A stretch of DNA of 64,000 nucleotides from Psychrobacter alimentarius (GTDB lineage: Bacteria; Pseudomonadota; Gammaproteobacteria; Pseudomonadales; Moraxellaceae), in assembly GCF_001606025.1 (NCBI RefSeq), contig NZ_CP014945.1:186001-250000 (forward strand). The letters are read 5' to 3'. The notes under the pieces are model-generated. The model saw only the letters and a list, made by a program, of their open reading frames with translations. It did not search any database and was not told the origin of the DNA. Of this stretch, positions 53,366 to 63,812 are shown piece after piece. The position numbers were made by a program, and so were the translations under genes. Positions within the stretch are counted from its first letter, which is position 1. Every line of letters begins with the position of its first letter.

Positions 53366-54910
53366 ATGGTAACGATTTCTCCTATGCCTATTGACTATCT
53401 TAAAAACCCACCTCTCACTGACGATGAGATGATGGCAGCTATCGATATCGGTTCCAACAGTTTTCATTTGGCCATTGCTCGTCTTGATCATGGTGAGGTG
53501 AGAAAAGTAGTTTCTATGTCTGAAAAGGTTCAGCTGGCGGCTGGACTGGACGAAAATAATATCTTAAGTGCGGCCGCTGAAAAGCGTGGTCTTGAATGCT
53601 TAAGCCGTTTTGTGGCACGCTTGGATTCGGTACCACCCGAACGTCTTCGTGTGGTAGCAACAAACGCGTTGCGACAAGCCAAAAACTCCAACGATTTTAT
53701 CGCTCATGCCAATAAAATTTTGCCAAAGCCCATCGAAATTATTGCAGGGCGAGAAGAGGCGCGATTGATTTATTTGGGTGTCTCTCACACCAATGCCAGT
53801 AGCGACAAGCGCTTGGTCATTGATATCGGCGGCGGTTCAACAGAATTTATCATCGGTCAAGGCTTCGATCCGCTATTGACCGAAAGCTTGCAAATGGGTT
53901 GTGTGGCTTTCACGCAAAAGTATTTTGCTGATGGTCAAATTACCAAAGAAGCTTTTACCAAAGCCATGTCAGGTGCGCGTAAAGAAGTGCTCGCTATCAA
54001 TGGTCGTTACCAAAAAATGGGCTGGACCAGTGTGGTTGGCTCGAGTGGTACGATTAAAGCGGTGCGCAATGTCTTGGTATCAAAAGGCTGGGCTGATGAG
54101 CAAGAGTGCATCACCTATAAAGGCGTTAAAAATCTCGAAAAATTACTGCTCAAAACAGGTCATGTCGATAATATTGATCTAGAAGGTGTCAAGGAACACC
54201 GTAAAGCCATATTTCCTGCAGGAGTAGCAGTACTGCGCGCTGTGATGCAAGTATTGGGTATTGACACCATCAGCTATTCAGACGGGGCGCTACGTGAAGG
54301 CGTCATGTATGACATGCTTGGACGCTTTGCGAGTGAAGATGTGCGTGACCGTAGTGTACTCGCCCTCATTAAGCGCTATTCAGGCGATAAAAAGCAAGCA
54401 AAACAAGTGGTAAAAACCAGCCGGGCTTTGTTCGAGCAAGTGAAGAAAAGATTGCTTTTGAGTAGTGATGATGGTGATTTGCTCAGACGGGCGGCTTTTT
54501 TGCATGAAATTGGCCTTGCGATCAGTCACAGTAGCTATCATAAACACAGTGCTTATTTGCTCGAGTATTCTGATATCCCAGGGTTTTCGCAAGTTGATCA
54601 AAAGCGTATGGCACAACTGATGCTCAATCATCGTCGTAAGCTCAAAGCAGATATGCTGGAGCAAACTCTTAACATCGGTGGTGATCAGCTCGTTTATTTG
54701 TGTCTACTGTTGCGTCTTGCGGTGCTGGCGCATCACAGCCGTAGCGATCAGGAGTTACCAGAGCTGCAGCTAGAAATCATTGAAGATAATTGCTGGCAAA
54801 TCACGGTGGCTAATGATAGTGAACATTATGCTTTTTTGCTGCCTGACCTTTATACTGAAGTCGATCAATTTGCAAAGTGGGGCGTGAAGCTAAGCATTGT
54901 CGCTGCTTAA
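53366..54910 (+). CDS. ppx: Ppx/GppA-family exopolyphosphatase
   Basis: 514 residues. Actin-like ATPase fold: MAAIDIGSNSFHLAIARLDH at about residue 22, RVVATNALRQAKN, and DIGGGSTEFIIGQG. A C-terminal HD-like region contains FLHEIGLAISHSSYHKHSAYLL and LMLNHRR. It hydrolyses polyphosphate or pppGpp; the two roles cannot be separated from sequence. ATG at 53384 is an alternative start. It stands alone, with no ppk in the window. Confidence 0.93.
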   Translation: MVTISPMPIDYLKNPPLTDDEMMAAIDIGSNSFHLAIARLDHGEVRKVVSMSEKVQLAAGLDENNILSAAAEKRGLECLSRFVARLDSVPPERLRVVATNALRQAKNSNDFIAHANKILPKPIEIIAGREEARLIYLGVSHTNASSDKRLVIDIGGGSTEFIIGQGFDPLLTESLQMGCVAFTQKYFADGQITKEAFTKAMSGARKEVLAINGRYQKMGWTSVVGSSGTIKAVRNVLVSKGWADEQECITYKGVKNLEKLLLKTGHVDNIDLEGVKEHRKAIFPAGVAVLRAVMQVLGIDTISYSDGALREGVMYDMLGRFASEDVRDRSVLALIKRYSGDKKQAKQVVKTSRALFEQVKKRLLLSSDDGDLLRRAAFLHEIGLAISHSSYHKHSAYLLEYSDIPGFSQVDQKRMAQLMLNHRRKLKADMLEQTLNIGGDQLVYLCLLLRLAVLAHHSRSDQELPELQLEIIEDNCWQITVANDSEHYAFLLPDLYTEVDQFAKWGVKLSIVAA

Positions 54911-55096
54911 AACGGTGAGTGGTTACTATTGTAATGATGGCGTTAAAGATTAACGTAACAAAAGCTGCTTTGTCAGTAATGCCATGCCAAATAAGATGTG
55001 CTACTATAGCTTCTATTGAGTTTACAACTGTACTTTCATTATCTAAAAATAGATAACGATACCATTATTATGTATAACGATTAAAGGGAAGCGTCT

Positions 55097-55900
55097 ATGA
55101 GCACTGTCTGGGATAGTGTGCAGCTTGCACGACATGCCAAGCGTCCATTATTTATGGACTATGTTAATCAGCTATTTACCGAATTTGATGAGTTGCATGG
55201 CGACCGTGCTTATGCCGATGACAAAGCCATTCTAGGCGGACTTGCGCGCTTCGACGGTAAACCTGTGATGGTCATTGGTCAACATCGTGGTCGTAGCACT
55301 CGTGAGCGTATTGCTCATAACTTTGGTATGGCAAACCCTGAAGGTTACCGCAAAGTGATTCGTTTGGTCAAAATGGCTGAGCGCTTTAATATTCCAGTGA
55401 TGACTTTCGTAGACACCCAAGGTGCCTATCCGGGTATTGGCGCTGAAGAACGTGGACAAGCACAAGCTATTGCCGAAAGTATCGCTGTTTTTTCTAGCCT
55501 AAAAGTCCCTATTATTGTGACTATTATTGGTGAAGGTGGTTCTGGTGGTGCATTGGCGATTGGGGTGGGTGACAAAGTAAACATGCTGCAAAACAGTATC
55601 TATTCGGTCATCTCTCCTGAAGGCTGTGCTTCTATCCTGTGGAAAACGGCTGAAAAAGCACAAGATGCCAGTGAAGCGTTGAAACTGAATGCGATTAATC
55701 TGCATCAGATGGGTTTGATTGATGCCGTTATCGAAGAAGGGGAAGGCGCTCATATCCAGCCGCAGCCTGTGATGAATGCTTTGAAGGCGCTGATTGCTGA
55801 GCAATTGGACGAGATTATAGATTTGGATGCACAAAAGCGTTGTGAGTTACGCTATGAGAAGCTGAAGTCTTTTAACTCAGATGTGATGTTGCCTTGCTAG
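55097..55900 (+). CDS. accA: Acetyl-CoA carboxylase carboxyltransferase subunit alpha
   Basis: 267-residue AccA, shorter than E. coli (319) because the N-terminal helical extension is missing: it begins [19 protein letters not shown], equal to residue 60 or so of E. coli AccA. The catalytic region is intact: [73 protein letters not shown]. The short form is known from Acinetobacter. It forms the malonyl-CoA-making complex with AccD. AAGGGA precedes the ATG. tilS is 344 nt downstream. Confidence 0.95.
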   Translation: MSTVWDSVQLARHAKRPLFMDYVNQLFTEFDELHGDRAYADDKAILGGLARFDGKPVMVIGQHRGRSTRERIAHNFGMANPEGYRKVIRLVKMAERFNIPVMTFVDTQGAYPGIGAEERGQAQAIAESIAVFSSLKVPIIVTIIGEGGSGGALAIGVGDKVNMLQNSIYSVISPEGCASILWKTAEKAQDASEALKLNAINLHQMGLIDAVIEEGEGAHIQPQPVMNALKALIAEQLDEIIDLDAQKRCELRYEKLKSFNSDVMLPC

Positions 55901-56244
55901 TTTGAGCTCGAGCTTTTTATGTGAGAGCGCCAAGCTTAGTGCTAAAATAAAAACGTGTCATTTAATGGCGCGTTTTTTTATGCCTATGAACTAATCTATG
56001 AACGGATAGAACAGAACGGTTAAGCAACATTAACCATAGGCTTTTTAGGATCAAACTTTATAAGATTACAAACGCTTATGAAAATTCATGCCATGCGTAT
56101 AATGTCGATTTTAAAGTACATTGACTGTAGCCGGTACAACATGAAAACGATACATGAGAGGCTACGTGCGACTGCTATAAGTATTCCTTTTTAAAGTCAA
56201 TCGACTATACAATTCATATGACCATCAAATAAGCAGGGTTAACT
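55901..56244. other. Spacer accA / tilS with terminator
   Basis: 344 nt. A terminator stem lies at 55950-55976. The rest is AT-rich without a gene. Confidence 0.55.
55950..55979 (+). terminator. Terminator of accA
   Basis: AAAACGTGTCAT pairs with ATGGCGCGTTTT including two G-U pairs, 3-nt loop, followed by T7. Confidence 0.75.
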
Positions 56245-57831
56245 ATGACCAGTAGTGCCATCGTGCCACATCCCATTGAGCCCATAGCAGCGCGACCTAC
56301 CGATGCCAAATTGGCAGCCGCATTTTTGAATAGCTTATCTGACTATGGTGCACGGCTGCATGGTCGGCGTATTTGGCTGGCTTGTAGTGGTGGCCGTGAC
56401 TCATTGGCGCTCGCCGCATTATGTGTCCAGCTTTATCGCCAAGGGAAGTTACCGTTTTTGCCACAGCTTTTACATGTCGATCATCGTCTGCAAGCGGACA
56501 GTCACCACTGGTCGATGCATGTGGCACAGTGGGCGCAAAAGCAGCAACTGCCGTGTCATGTCTTACAAGCACAAGTGAACGGTCATGATGAGCAAGCCGC
56601 GCGGCAGGCACGCTATGACGTTATACGCGCCCATATGAATCAAGACGATGTATTACTATTGGCGCACCACGCTGATGACCAAGCAGAAACAGTGCTTATG
56701 CGTCTGATTCAAGGAGCAGGCGTTAACGGTCTGTCTGGTATACAGCCTTGGCGAGTACAAACGCAAGGGGCGCATCGCATTATATTATGGCGACCTTGGC
56801 TCACCGTTCAGCGCGCCGATATCAGTGCTTATGCCACGCGCTTGCAGCTCCCTTATATTGACGATCCGACCAATGAGACTGGCGATAACGTACGCAGTGG
56901 TCTGCGACGGGATATTATGCCAATGCTCGCGGAATACAATCCAAATGTCATCGATAATATTGCTCGTAGCGCGCAGCTACTGAGCGATGCAGAGGCGACT
57001 GTTCGAGCTCAAGCGATACAAGATGTAGAGCAAACCGCTATTGGCTCATTACAATTGTCTTCTGCTCAGCGAGTACTCGATATTGATAAATTAGCAGCGC
57101 TACCGTTGCATCGACAGCGCCAACTATTGCACCACTGGCTTGGTCAAGATGAGCCGTTACCACCAGCCAAACAACTGATAGATGATGTGATACAGCTAAG
57201 CCAACGCTGTGATCATGATCATCAAACCGAGTTATTTTGGCAAGGTCGCAAGCAGTCCTATACCATTCGTCGCTACCGCCAGCAGCTGTATCGCTTGAGC
57301 AGTGATTGGCTAAAATGGCTTAAGATGCCGCTTACTGAACAGGTAGAGTTAAATTGTAATCTTAATTTAGTTCCTGATGTTGCTGCTACCAAATCTACGC
57401 TCGTAAGCTTGCGTATGAGTCCAGACTTTATGTGGCAACTGCACGTGACCCCAAATGTGTTGGCGCAACTATCAGATCATAATAGCAATAGTAAAAACGG
57501 TGAAACAGCGACTAAACAAGTATTAAAAATAGCGCCATTAAATCGCCAGCAGCGCATTCAAACTAGACAGGCTTCAAGCCCACAATCAGGCAAAAAGCTG
57601 TACCAAACACTGGGTATTCCACTTTGGTTGCGAGAGAGTTTGGTGGTGGTAAGTGTAGCTTTAGAAAATGAAGCCAGAAATGAAAAAATTGCAAGTGAGC
57701 CAGCAAAGGAGATTCCGATATTATTACTATCACCTTTTGAGAGCTGGCATTTGAGTTCTGCTGATCTATCTAGTCAGCTCACAGAAAGTCTACTCAGTGA
57801 GCTGGTGAATAGTCATTTGCGTATTCAATAG
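56245..57831 (+). CDS. tilS: tRNA(Ile)-lysidine synthase TilS
   Basis: 528-residue N-type ATP pyrophosphatase that puts lysidine on C34 of tRNA-Ile(CAU), which is needed to read AUA. PP-loop CSGGRDSLALAA near residue 46, LLAHHADDQAETVLMRLIQGAG, RPWLTVQRADI, and DPTNETGDNVRSGLR. The C-terminal substrate-binding domain is larger and more divergent than in E. coli (432 residues), with a Gln/Asn-rich loop around 410. A good gene, starting ATG with weak ribosome site. Confidence 0.92.
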   Translation: MTSSAIVPHPIEPIAARPTDAKLAAAFLNSLSDYGARLHGRRIWLACSGGRDSLALAALCVQLYRQGKLPFLPQLLHVDHRLQADSHHWSMHVAQWAQKQQLPCHVLQAQVNGHDEQAARQARYDVIRAHMNQDDVLLLAHHADDQAETVLMRLIQGAGVNGLSGIQPWRVQTQGAHRIILWRPWLTVQRADISAYATRLQLPYIDDPTNETGDNVRSGLRRDIMPMLAEYNPNVIDNIARSAQLLSDAEATVRAQAIQDVEQTAIGSLQLSSAQRVLDIDKLAALPLHRQRQLLHHWLGQDEPLPPAKQLIDDVIQLSQRCDHDHQTELFWQGRKQSYTIRRYRQQLYRLSSDWLKWLKMPLTEQVELNCNLNLVPDVAATKSTLVSLRMSPDFMWQLHVTPNVLAQLSDHNSNSKNGETATKQVLKIAPLNRQQRIQTRQASSPQSGKKLYQTLGIPLWLRESLVVVSVALENEARNEKIASEPAKEIPILLLSPFESWHLSSADLSSQLTESLLSELVNSHLRIQ

Positions 57832-58009
57832 TATCTGTTAAAAAACGGATGACGTTGTTTAGCTGCATTGAGTTTTTTGTTACTTGATACGCGTTTTGAC
57901 CGTTTGAATTTCTCAAACGATGGCGGTGGCAGTATGTTAAACTGAGTGTCATTTTACCTAGCATTATGTTAGTTTTAATGCCTTTGAATTTTGCGAGTAG
58001 GAGACAAGT

Positions 58010-58843
58010 ATGTCAGTATTAGATAACAAGAAAATCAGCTTCATTGGCGGCGGTAATATGGCGCAGGCCCTGATTAGTGGGCTGATTGGCTGCGGTATCC
58101 AACCGAATCTAATTACGGTTGCTGACCCTAATCTGTCTGTACGTGAACAATTGGCAGCGAAAGGATTGAACACCGTCGATCCTACTGCCGATGCAAATGC
58201 AGCGGTTATCGATGCTGACATCGTAGTACTGGCGGTAAAGCCACAAGTCATGAAAGCGGTTATTGGCGCGTTTGCTGACGCCTTGAGCAGTCAATTGGTG
58301 ATTTCAGTCGCGGCAGGCTTATCGACGGAGCTGTTATCTAACATGTTAAATGGTTACCGCAATATTGTACGTGCGATGCCGAACACACCCGCTATGATTC
58401 AGATGGGTGCCACAGGGCTATATGGTACGGACAATATTTCTGCTGAGCAAAAACAATTAGCCACTGCTGTGATGGAAGCTTCAGGCTTGGTCATGTGGGT
58501 TGAAGATGAAGCGCATATGCATGCGGTTACGGCCGTGTCAGGTTCAGCGCCCGCTTATATGTTTTACTTTATCGAATCGATGGTCGATAAAGGCATCGCC
58601 TTAGGACTAGATACAGAGCAGGCGTCGGCACTGGCACTACAAACTATGATAGGCGCCGCAAAAATGGCGATGGATAGTGAAGATGCGCCCGCTGAATTAC
58701 GTCGCAAAGTAACGTCTCCAAATGGCACCACTCAAGCGGCAATTGAGTCCATGCAAGCCAATGATATTGGTCGCCAAATTGGTGAAGCCATGCAAGCTTG
58801 TTATGATCGCAGCCAAGCGTTAAGTGAAGAGATGAGTAAATAG
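58010..58843 (+). CDS. proC: Pyrroline-5-carboxylate reductase
   Basis: 277-residue ProC, last step of proline synthesis, NAD(P)H-dependent. Rossmann motif ISFIGGGNMAQALISGLIG, then VVLAVKPQVMKAV, VRAMPNTPAMIQMGATG, and the C-terminal signature AVSGSAPAYMFYFIESMVD and RRKVTSPNGTTQAAIESM. AGGAGA lies upstream. A YggT gene follows after 127 nt, the common proC-yggT order. Confidence 0.96.
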   Translation: MSVLDNKKISFIGGGNMAQALISGLIGCGIQPNLITVADPNLSVREQLAAKGLNTVDPTADANAAVIDADIVVLAVKPQVMKAVIGAFADALSSQLVISVAAGLSTELLSNMLNGYRNIVRAMPNTPAMIQMGATGLYGTDNISAEQKQLATAVMEASGLVMWVEDEAHMHAVTAVSGSAPAYMFYFIESMVDKGIALGLDTEQASALALQTMIGAAKMAMDSEDAPAELRRKVTSPNGTTQAAIESMQANDIGRQIGEAMQACYDRSQALSEEMSK

Positions 58844-58970
58844 TTTACTCTATGGTATCAAGTGCGTTATTGCTGCAACCGATAATGCACTTGAAGTAAT
58901 ACCGCGCCCACACCTACATGACACTTGTCACCCTATAACCTGTTAATAAGATCATATTGAGTAGCACTTC

Positions 58971-59540
58971 ATGAACAACATGTTATTTCAAATCTTTGAT
59001 TTGGTCACCACATTCGCCATGATGTTGGTATTTATTCGCTTTATGCTACAGTTTGCAGGAATGGACGCCAGAAACCCCATGATTGCCCCAGCCTATAAAG
59101 CGACACATATTGTCGACGTATTTGGACGTATTTTTCCAACTGTCGCCCAAGGTCGTATCAGTATTGCTGCCATTGTGCTTATGTTTTTGATTCGCCTTAT
59201 TGATATTTCAGGGAAAGCGGCGCTCACGCATAAAGGCATTGCCCCCGTGCCGTTATTTTTTACGGGTACAACAAGTTTAGTGTTAGATTTCTTGCGTCTA
59301 TGCCGCTATTTGGTAATAGGCTCTATTATCGTTAGCTGGATTGTGGTGTTTACCCGATCTGAGCATCCCATCATTGGTATTATTATCAATCTTGCTGAGC
59401 CTATCTTGGCGCCGTTTCGCCGCATCACGCCAAACTTAGGTATGCTGGATTTATCACCAATGGTTGCTTTCTTTGCATTTTATTTGCTTGAGATATTTAT
59501 TGGTGGTTTGACAGCCAATTTTATGCCCATGCTGGGATAG
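58971..59540 (+). CDS. YggT-family membrane protein
   Basis: 189 residues with two YggT repeats (about 1-95 and 100-185), each with two membrane helices and the family's R-x-x-x-P pattern: MLQFAGMDARNPMIAPAYK and EPILAPFRRITPNLGMLDLSP. In E. coli YggT has been linked to osmotic stress; the function is otherwise unknown. It is downstream of proC as in many bacteria and is followed by a terminator. Confidence 0.93.
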   Translation: MNNMLFQIFDLVTTFAMMLVFIRFMLQFAGMDARNPMIAPAYKATHIVDVFGRIFPTVAQGRISIAAIVLMFLIRLIDISGKAALTHKGIAPVPLFFTGTTSLVLDFLRLCRYLVIGSIIVSWIVVFTRSEHPIIGIIINLAEPILAPFRRITPNLGMLDLSPMVAFFAFYLLEIFIGGLTANFMPMLG

Positions 59541-59594
59541 GCTGACGTTAGTTACTGAAATCAGCATTGACTGTTTATAAAATTTTGAACCAAG

Positions 59595-59626
59595 AAGGCG
59601 CTCTATCTATTTAGAGCGCCTTTTTT
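59595..59626. terminator. Bidirectional terminator yggT / thiD
   Basis: AAGGCGCTCTA / TAGAGCGCCTT perfect 11-bp stem, 6-nt loop, T run after. Confidence 0.9.
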
Positions 59627-59693
59627 AATTCAGTTGAACCTGTTTAAGATAGCGTATTATCTGTGTGACTACATGAATAGGAAGACCAATACA

Positions 59694-60527
<834 letters not shown>

Positions 60528-60714
60528 CTATAGCCATCTACCGGCAAAAAAGCCATAGTCGTCCAAATGCTGCGCTTAGATACATGACACATCGATAAAT
60601 ATCACGTTAGAGAGCCAAAGGACTATTTTTGCCAAAGTTTTATCTACTCAAACGTCTATAAATGCCTATAAATAAATAATTATACGAAAACTCTCATAAA
60701 TCTGTAGACAACGC

Positions 60715-60742
60715 TTGCAATTCGTTTTGGCTTTGCTATAAT
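60715..60742 (+). promoter_or_regulatory. Promoter of tRNA-Ser
   Basis: TTGCAA (60715-60720), 16-nt spacer, TATAAT (60737-60742), about 77 nt before the tRNA. Confidence 0.7.
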
Positions 60743-60819
60743 ACTCGCCCACGACATAAGACGTATCGTTAGCAATGATACTGAGTTTATAGTTATTTTA
60801 TAAGCGTTTTATATCGTTC

Positions 60820-60909
60820 GGTGAAGTGGGTGAGTGGCTGAAACCAGTTCCCTGCTAAGGAACCATACGTGTAAGCGTATCGAGGGTTCGAATCCCTCCT
60901 TCACCGCCA
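60820..60909 (+). tRNA. tRNA-Ser(GCT)
   Basis: 90 nt including encoded CCA. Acceptor stem GGTGAAG pairs with CTTCACC, discriminator G. The anticodon loop contains GCT (CTGCTAA). A long variable arm (ACGTGTAAGCGT region) marks a class II serine tRNA, and GGGTTCGAATCCC forms the T arm. It is followed 185 nt later by tRNA-Arg(ACG), the same pairing as serV-argV in E. coli. Confidence 0.96.
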
Positions 60910-61007
60910 TTTATTCAGTTGTTATTAGAGTAATAAAGCAATATATTGGCGTTAAGTCTTTTTAGTTATTAGATCAAAAATTAATTTGAATTTAGTAAAA
61001 AAAGATA

Positions 61008-61035
61008 TTGACACAAGCGATATTATCTATATAAT
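61008..61035 (+). promoter_or_regulatory. Consensus promoter of tRNA-Arg
   Basis: Exact TTGACA (61008-61013), 16-nt spacer, exact TATAAT (61030-61035), giving a start about 50 nt before the tRNA. Confidence 0.85.
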
Positions 61036-61093
61036 AGCCAACCTAATTTACTGAAATTGTTTTTAACAACTCGGTAAATGATTTGCAAAGTAC

Positions 61094-61170
61094 GCGCTTG
61101 TAGCTCAGTTGGATAGAGCACTTGGCTACGAACTAAGGGGTCGGGAGTTCGAATCTCTCCAAGCGCACCA
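61094..61170 (+). tRNA. tRNA-Arg(ACG)
   Basis: 77 nt including encoded CCA. Acceptor GCGCTTG / CAAGCGC, discriminator A. D arm GCTCAGTTGGATAGAGC, anticodon loop CTACGAA (anticodon ACG, to be deaminated to ICG by TadA), T arm with GAGTTCGAATCTC. It has its own consensus promoter, so it is not only read from the tRNA-Ser promoter. Confidence 0.96.
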
Positions 61171-61338
61171 TTTTGCATAATCAATTAAATCAATCGCCTG
61201 TCTTATGACAACTTGGCGATTTTTTTATGTCTATAGGTTTTGTCTGATACCATTATTTTGTCACACAGTGACACCTTATGATAATGTACGCTAAGACTGT
61301 GAATTACGGTACAATAGAGACATTATTCACTGCTTGCT

Positions 61339-62022
61339 ATGAGCTTGTCCATGTCAAAGAGTTTATCCAAACGCCCAGCAAAAGCGGCCAATAAGTCAAT
61401 GCCTAAGCGCAACCCTTCTACACAACCACTGCCTGATAAAGAACCAACGATCGCTAAGCCAACGACTCGCGTTGTGGCGATTATCTATGATGGTATGTTA
61501 ATTTTGGCATTGCTGTTTCTGGTCGGGACAATACTTACCGTGATAGGTACAGTGCTGACGATGCAGACAGGGACACAATCATCGCAAGCACAGTCGCTAC
61601 CGACATGGTATCAGAACGTGGTAATGACGCCATCTTTTGTACTAACGCTGGTCGCATTTTATGGCATATTTTGGCGCCGCGGTGGGCAGACATTGGGTAT
61701 GCAAACTTGGCGATTAAAAACGGTGAACAACTCAGGTCACTTGCTGACATGGGGACAGTCTTTTAAACGTATCCTAGCGGCATGTTTGATGCCATTACTA
61801 TTTGGTATTATTGGTAGTCTTATCGGCGGATCGCGTGCTTTATTATTAACCAGCGCCTTTTTGGGTTTGATATTTAATTACGCATTTTGTGTGTTCAATC
61901 GTCGTGGTCTTGCGGTGCAAGATATGCTATCCAACACCATTACCCTAAAAATGCCAAAAGTAGCACACGAAGGGTTATGGAGTGGATTCAAAAATCGTAA
62001 GAAAAACCAGAAAAGTCAGTAG
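61339..62022 (+). CDS. RDD-family membrane protein
   Basis: 227 residues. A polar N-terminus of 45 residues precedes an RDD domain: TRVVAIIYDGMLILALLFLV (the RDD motif appears as R...YD), QTLGMQTWRLKTVN, and GLAVQDMLSNTI. Four membrane helices. RDD proteins are of unknown function; some act as ion transporters. TACAAT at 61310-61315 could be its -10. It is convergent with the exchanger gene. Confidence 0.88.
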   Translation: MSLSMSKSLSKRPAKAANKSMPKRNPSTQPLPDKEPTIAKPTTRVVAIIYDGMLILALLFLVGTILTVIGTVLTMQTGTQSSQAQSLPTWYQNVVMTPSFVLTLVAFYGIFWRRGGQTLGMQTWRLKTVNNSGHLLTWGQSFKRILAACLMPLLFGIIGSLIGGSRALLLTSAFLGLIFNYAFCVFNRRGLAVQDMLSNTITLKMPKVAHEGLWSGFKNRKKNQKSQ

Positions 62023-62086
62023 GGTAAAAATGCACTCAGTCTACTGTCTGTCGTTCGTTTAAGCACATTGTTTTAAATAGCAAAAA

Positions 62087-63064
62087 CTACATGTTGACGG
62101 TTTGAATAAGCCATCCTGTATAGCCTACAAAAAATAGTACCAGCGTGGTACCAGAAAGACGGCCAAATTTACGCTTGGTCATATACACATAAACACATAG
62201 AGCAACGAGCAATAAGGTAATTGCGCCCATTGTCAGGACATCACGCGACAAGATAACAGGGTTGACAGTGATGGGTGCAATCAAGGCTGCAAGACCAACG
62301 ACGCCCAGCGTATTGAATATATTAGAGCCAATAATATTGCCCAGTGCCATGTCATGTTCGCCTTTGCGTGCCGCTGACAAGCTCGATACCAGCTCAGGCA
62401 ATGACGTGCCGACAGCGACAATTGTCAATCCAATAATCAGCTCGCTCAATCCCCAAAAAGTGGCCAGCTCCACCGCGCCCCAAACGATTGCACGTGAGCT
62501 TATGACCAGCATTAGAATACCGATAAATAAAGAGCCAAGTCCTCGTGCAACGCTTTGTTCGGCTTTTTCTTCGTCTATTTCTGTTACTACATCGTCTTCA
62601 TGTTCATGATAGCCTTCACGTAGGCTCAGAAAAATCTGCATCCCCAATACCGCGATGAGCAATACCACTAGGACAATGCCGTCAACTGCGCTCAATGCGC
62701 CATCACGCAGTTGCCATGCCGCTATAACGGTAATCCCTACTAAGATGGGCAAGTCACGTTTTACGATAGCCTTACGAATGATAATAGGGCTAATTAATAC
62801 CGTTGCGCCTAGGACTAAAGCAATATTGATAATATTAGAGCCATAAGCATTACCCAGCGCCAACTCAGGGCTGCCTTCTATTGCTGCCAGCACTGACACA
62901 ACCATTTCAGGCGCTGACGTTCCTATTCCTAATATCAAAACACCAATCAAAAAGCTAGGTACACTGAACTTCTTTGCCAGTGTGGTCGCCCCGTCAATAA
63001 AAACATCCGCACTCCAAACCAAAATTGCTAATCCAATGAGTATCGCAATAACAGCCAGCCACAT
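62087..63064 (-). CDS. CaCA-family calcium/sodium exchanger
   Basis: 325 residues, YrbG type. Two inverted repeats of five helices, each with the ion-binding alpha motif: GIGTSAPEMVVSVLAAIEGS and VAVGTSLPELVSSLSAARKG, followed by LGNAYGSNIINIAL and LGNIIGSNIFNTLGV. The acidic loop EDDVVTEIDEEKAEQ lies between the halves. Ca2+ or K+ against Na+ or H+ is likely; selectivity is not shown. No LPS gene neighbours as with E. coli yrbG. Confidence 0.93.
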   Translation of the reverse strand: MWLAVIAILIGLAILVWSADVFIDGATTLAKKFSVPSFLIGVLILGIGTSAPEMVVSVLAAIEGSPELALGNAYGSNIINIALVLGATVLISPIIIRKAIVKRDLPILVGITVIAAWQLRDGALSAVDGIVLVVLLIAVLGMQIFLSLREGYHEHEDDVVTEIDEEKAEQSVARGLGSLFIGILMLVISSRAIVWGAVELATFWGLSELIIGLTIVAVGTSLPELVSSLSAARKGEHDMALGNIIGSNIFNTLGVVGLAALIAPITVNPVILSRDVLTMGAITLLLVALCVYVYMTKRKFGRLSGTTLVLFFVGYTGWLIQTVNM

Positions 63065-63202
63065 TAGTATTGTTCCTTATCAATTATCAAAAATCGTCAT
63101 AAAAAATATAAATTTCCTAGGATGTGTTGTTACTCAGATTTTAAGACCACTCGCTGTATCAATGGGCTAATTAATAACACATCCTAAGCATAAAGGTATA
63201 AA

Positions 63203-63234
63203 AAAAGCTGAATCTACATGTGGATTCAGCTTTT
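63203..63234 (-). terminator. Terminator of panD
   Basis: AAAAGCTGAATC / GATTCAGCTTTT perfect 12-bp stem with 8-nt loop; T run on the minus strand, 100 nt past the panD stop. Confidence 0.85.
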
Positions 63235-63333
63235 GTATTAGTATAAAGGTTTTGACTAAATAATAACAATAACTTCAACAGTTTAGTTGATCAGTTATGT
63301 CTATTCTGTCCGAAGATTTTGTGTTTTTTCAAT

Positions 63334-63714
63334 CTAAGCCACTTGGACAGGAATGATGTTGGCGGTATCTTTCACCGTGTTGTCTTCGTTGCAGTAGACA
63401 AGCTTTGGTTGATACGTTGATGCTTCCACTTCATCAAAATGGGCGTAAGCGCAGATAATGACGATATCACCTAAGTCTGCCATATGAGCTGCAGCACCAT
63501 TTAATGAGATAATCCCAGAGCCTGCTTCAGCACGGATGGCATAGGTGCGAAAGCGCTTGCCATTGGTCACATTATAGATATCGATAGACTCATTTTCACG
63601 TAGTCCAGCGAGATCGAGCAGATCACCGTCGATACCACACGAGCCTTCGTAATGCAGTTCGGCATGGGTGACACGGGCACGGTGTAACTTGCATTTAAGC
63701 ATATTAAGTAGCAT
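63334..63714 (-). CDS. panD: Aspartate 1-decarboxylase proenzyme
   Basis: 126-residue PanD, makes beta-alanine for pantothenate and CoA. The self-cleavage site is Gly24-Ser25 in HYEGSCGID, giving the pyruvoyl group. Other conserved parts are [15 protein letters not shown], Tyr in [10 protein letters not shown], and [29 protein letters not shown] keeps the distance to Ser25 identical to E. coli. AAGGAAG lies upstream. pth ends 98 nt upstream on the same strand. Confidence 0.96.
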   Translation of the reverse strand: MLLNMLKCKLHRARVTHAELHYEGSCGIDGDLLDLAGLRENESIDIYNVTNGKRFRTYAIRAEAGSGIISLNGAAAHMADLGDIVIICAYAHFDEVEASTYQPKLVYCNEDNTVKDTANIIPVQVA

Positions 63715-63812
63715 AGGTTGCTTCCTTAGCGTAGCTGATATTAGTTAACTAAATCAAAAGGTTAATAGAGATTAACTTGCTAAAATAAAAGACTGCTGAC
63801 CTGTATATGGTG

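Noticed and set aside
55097..55900. accA as a truncated gene
   Set aside because: The missing N-terminal extension is the normal state in Acinetobacter-type AccA, and a good ribosome site precedes the ATG.
60820..61170. tRNA pair as integration site of a mobile element
   Set aside because: No integrase, no duplicated tRNA 3' end and ordinary genes on both sides.
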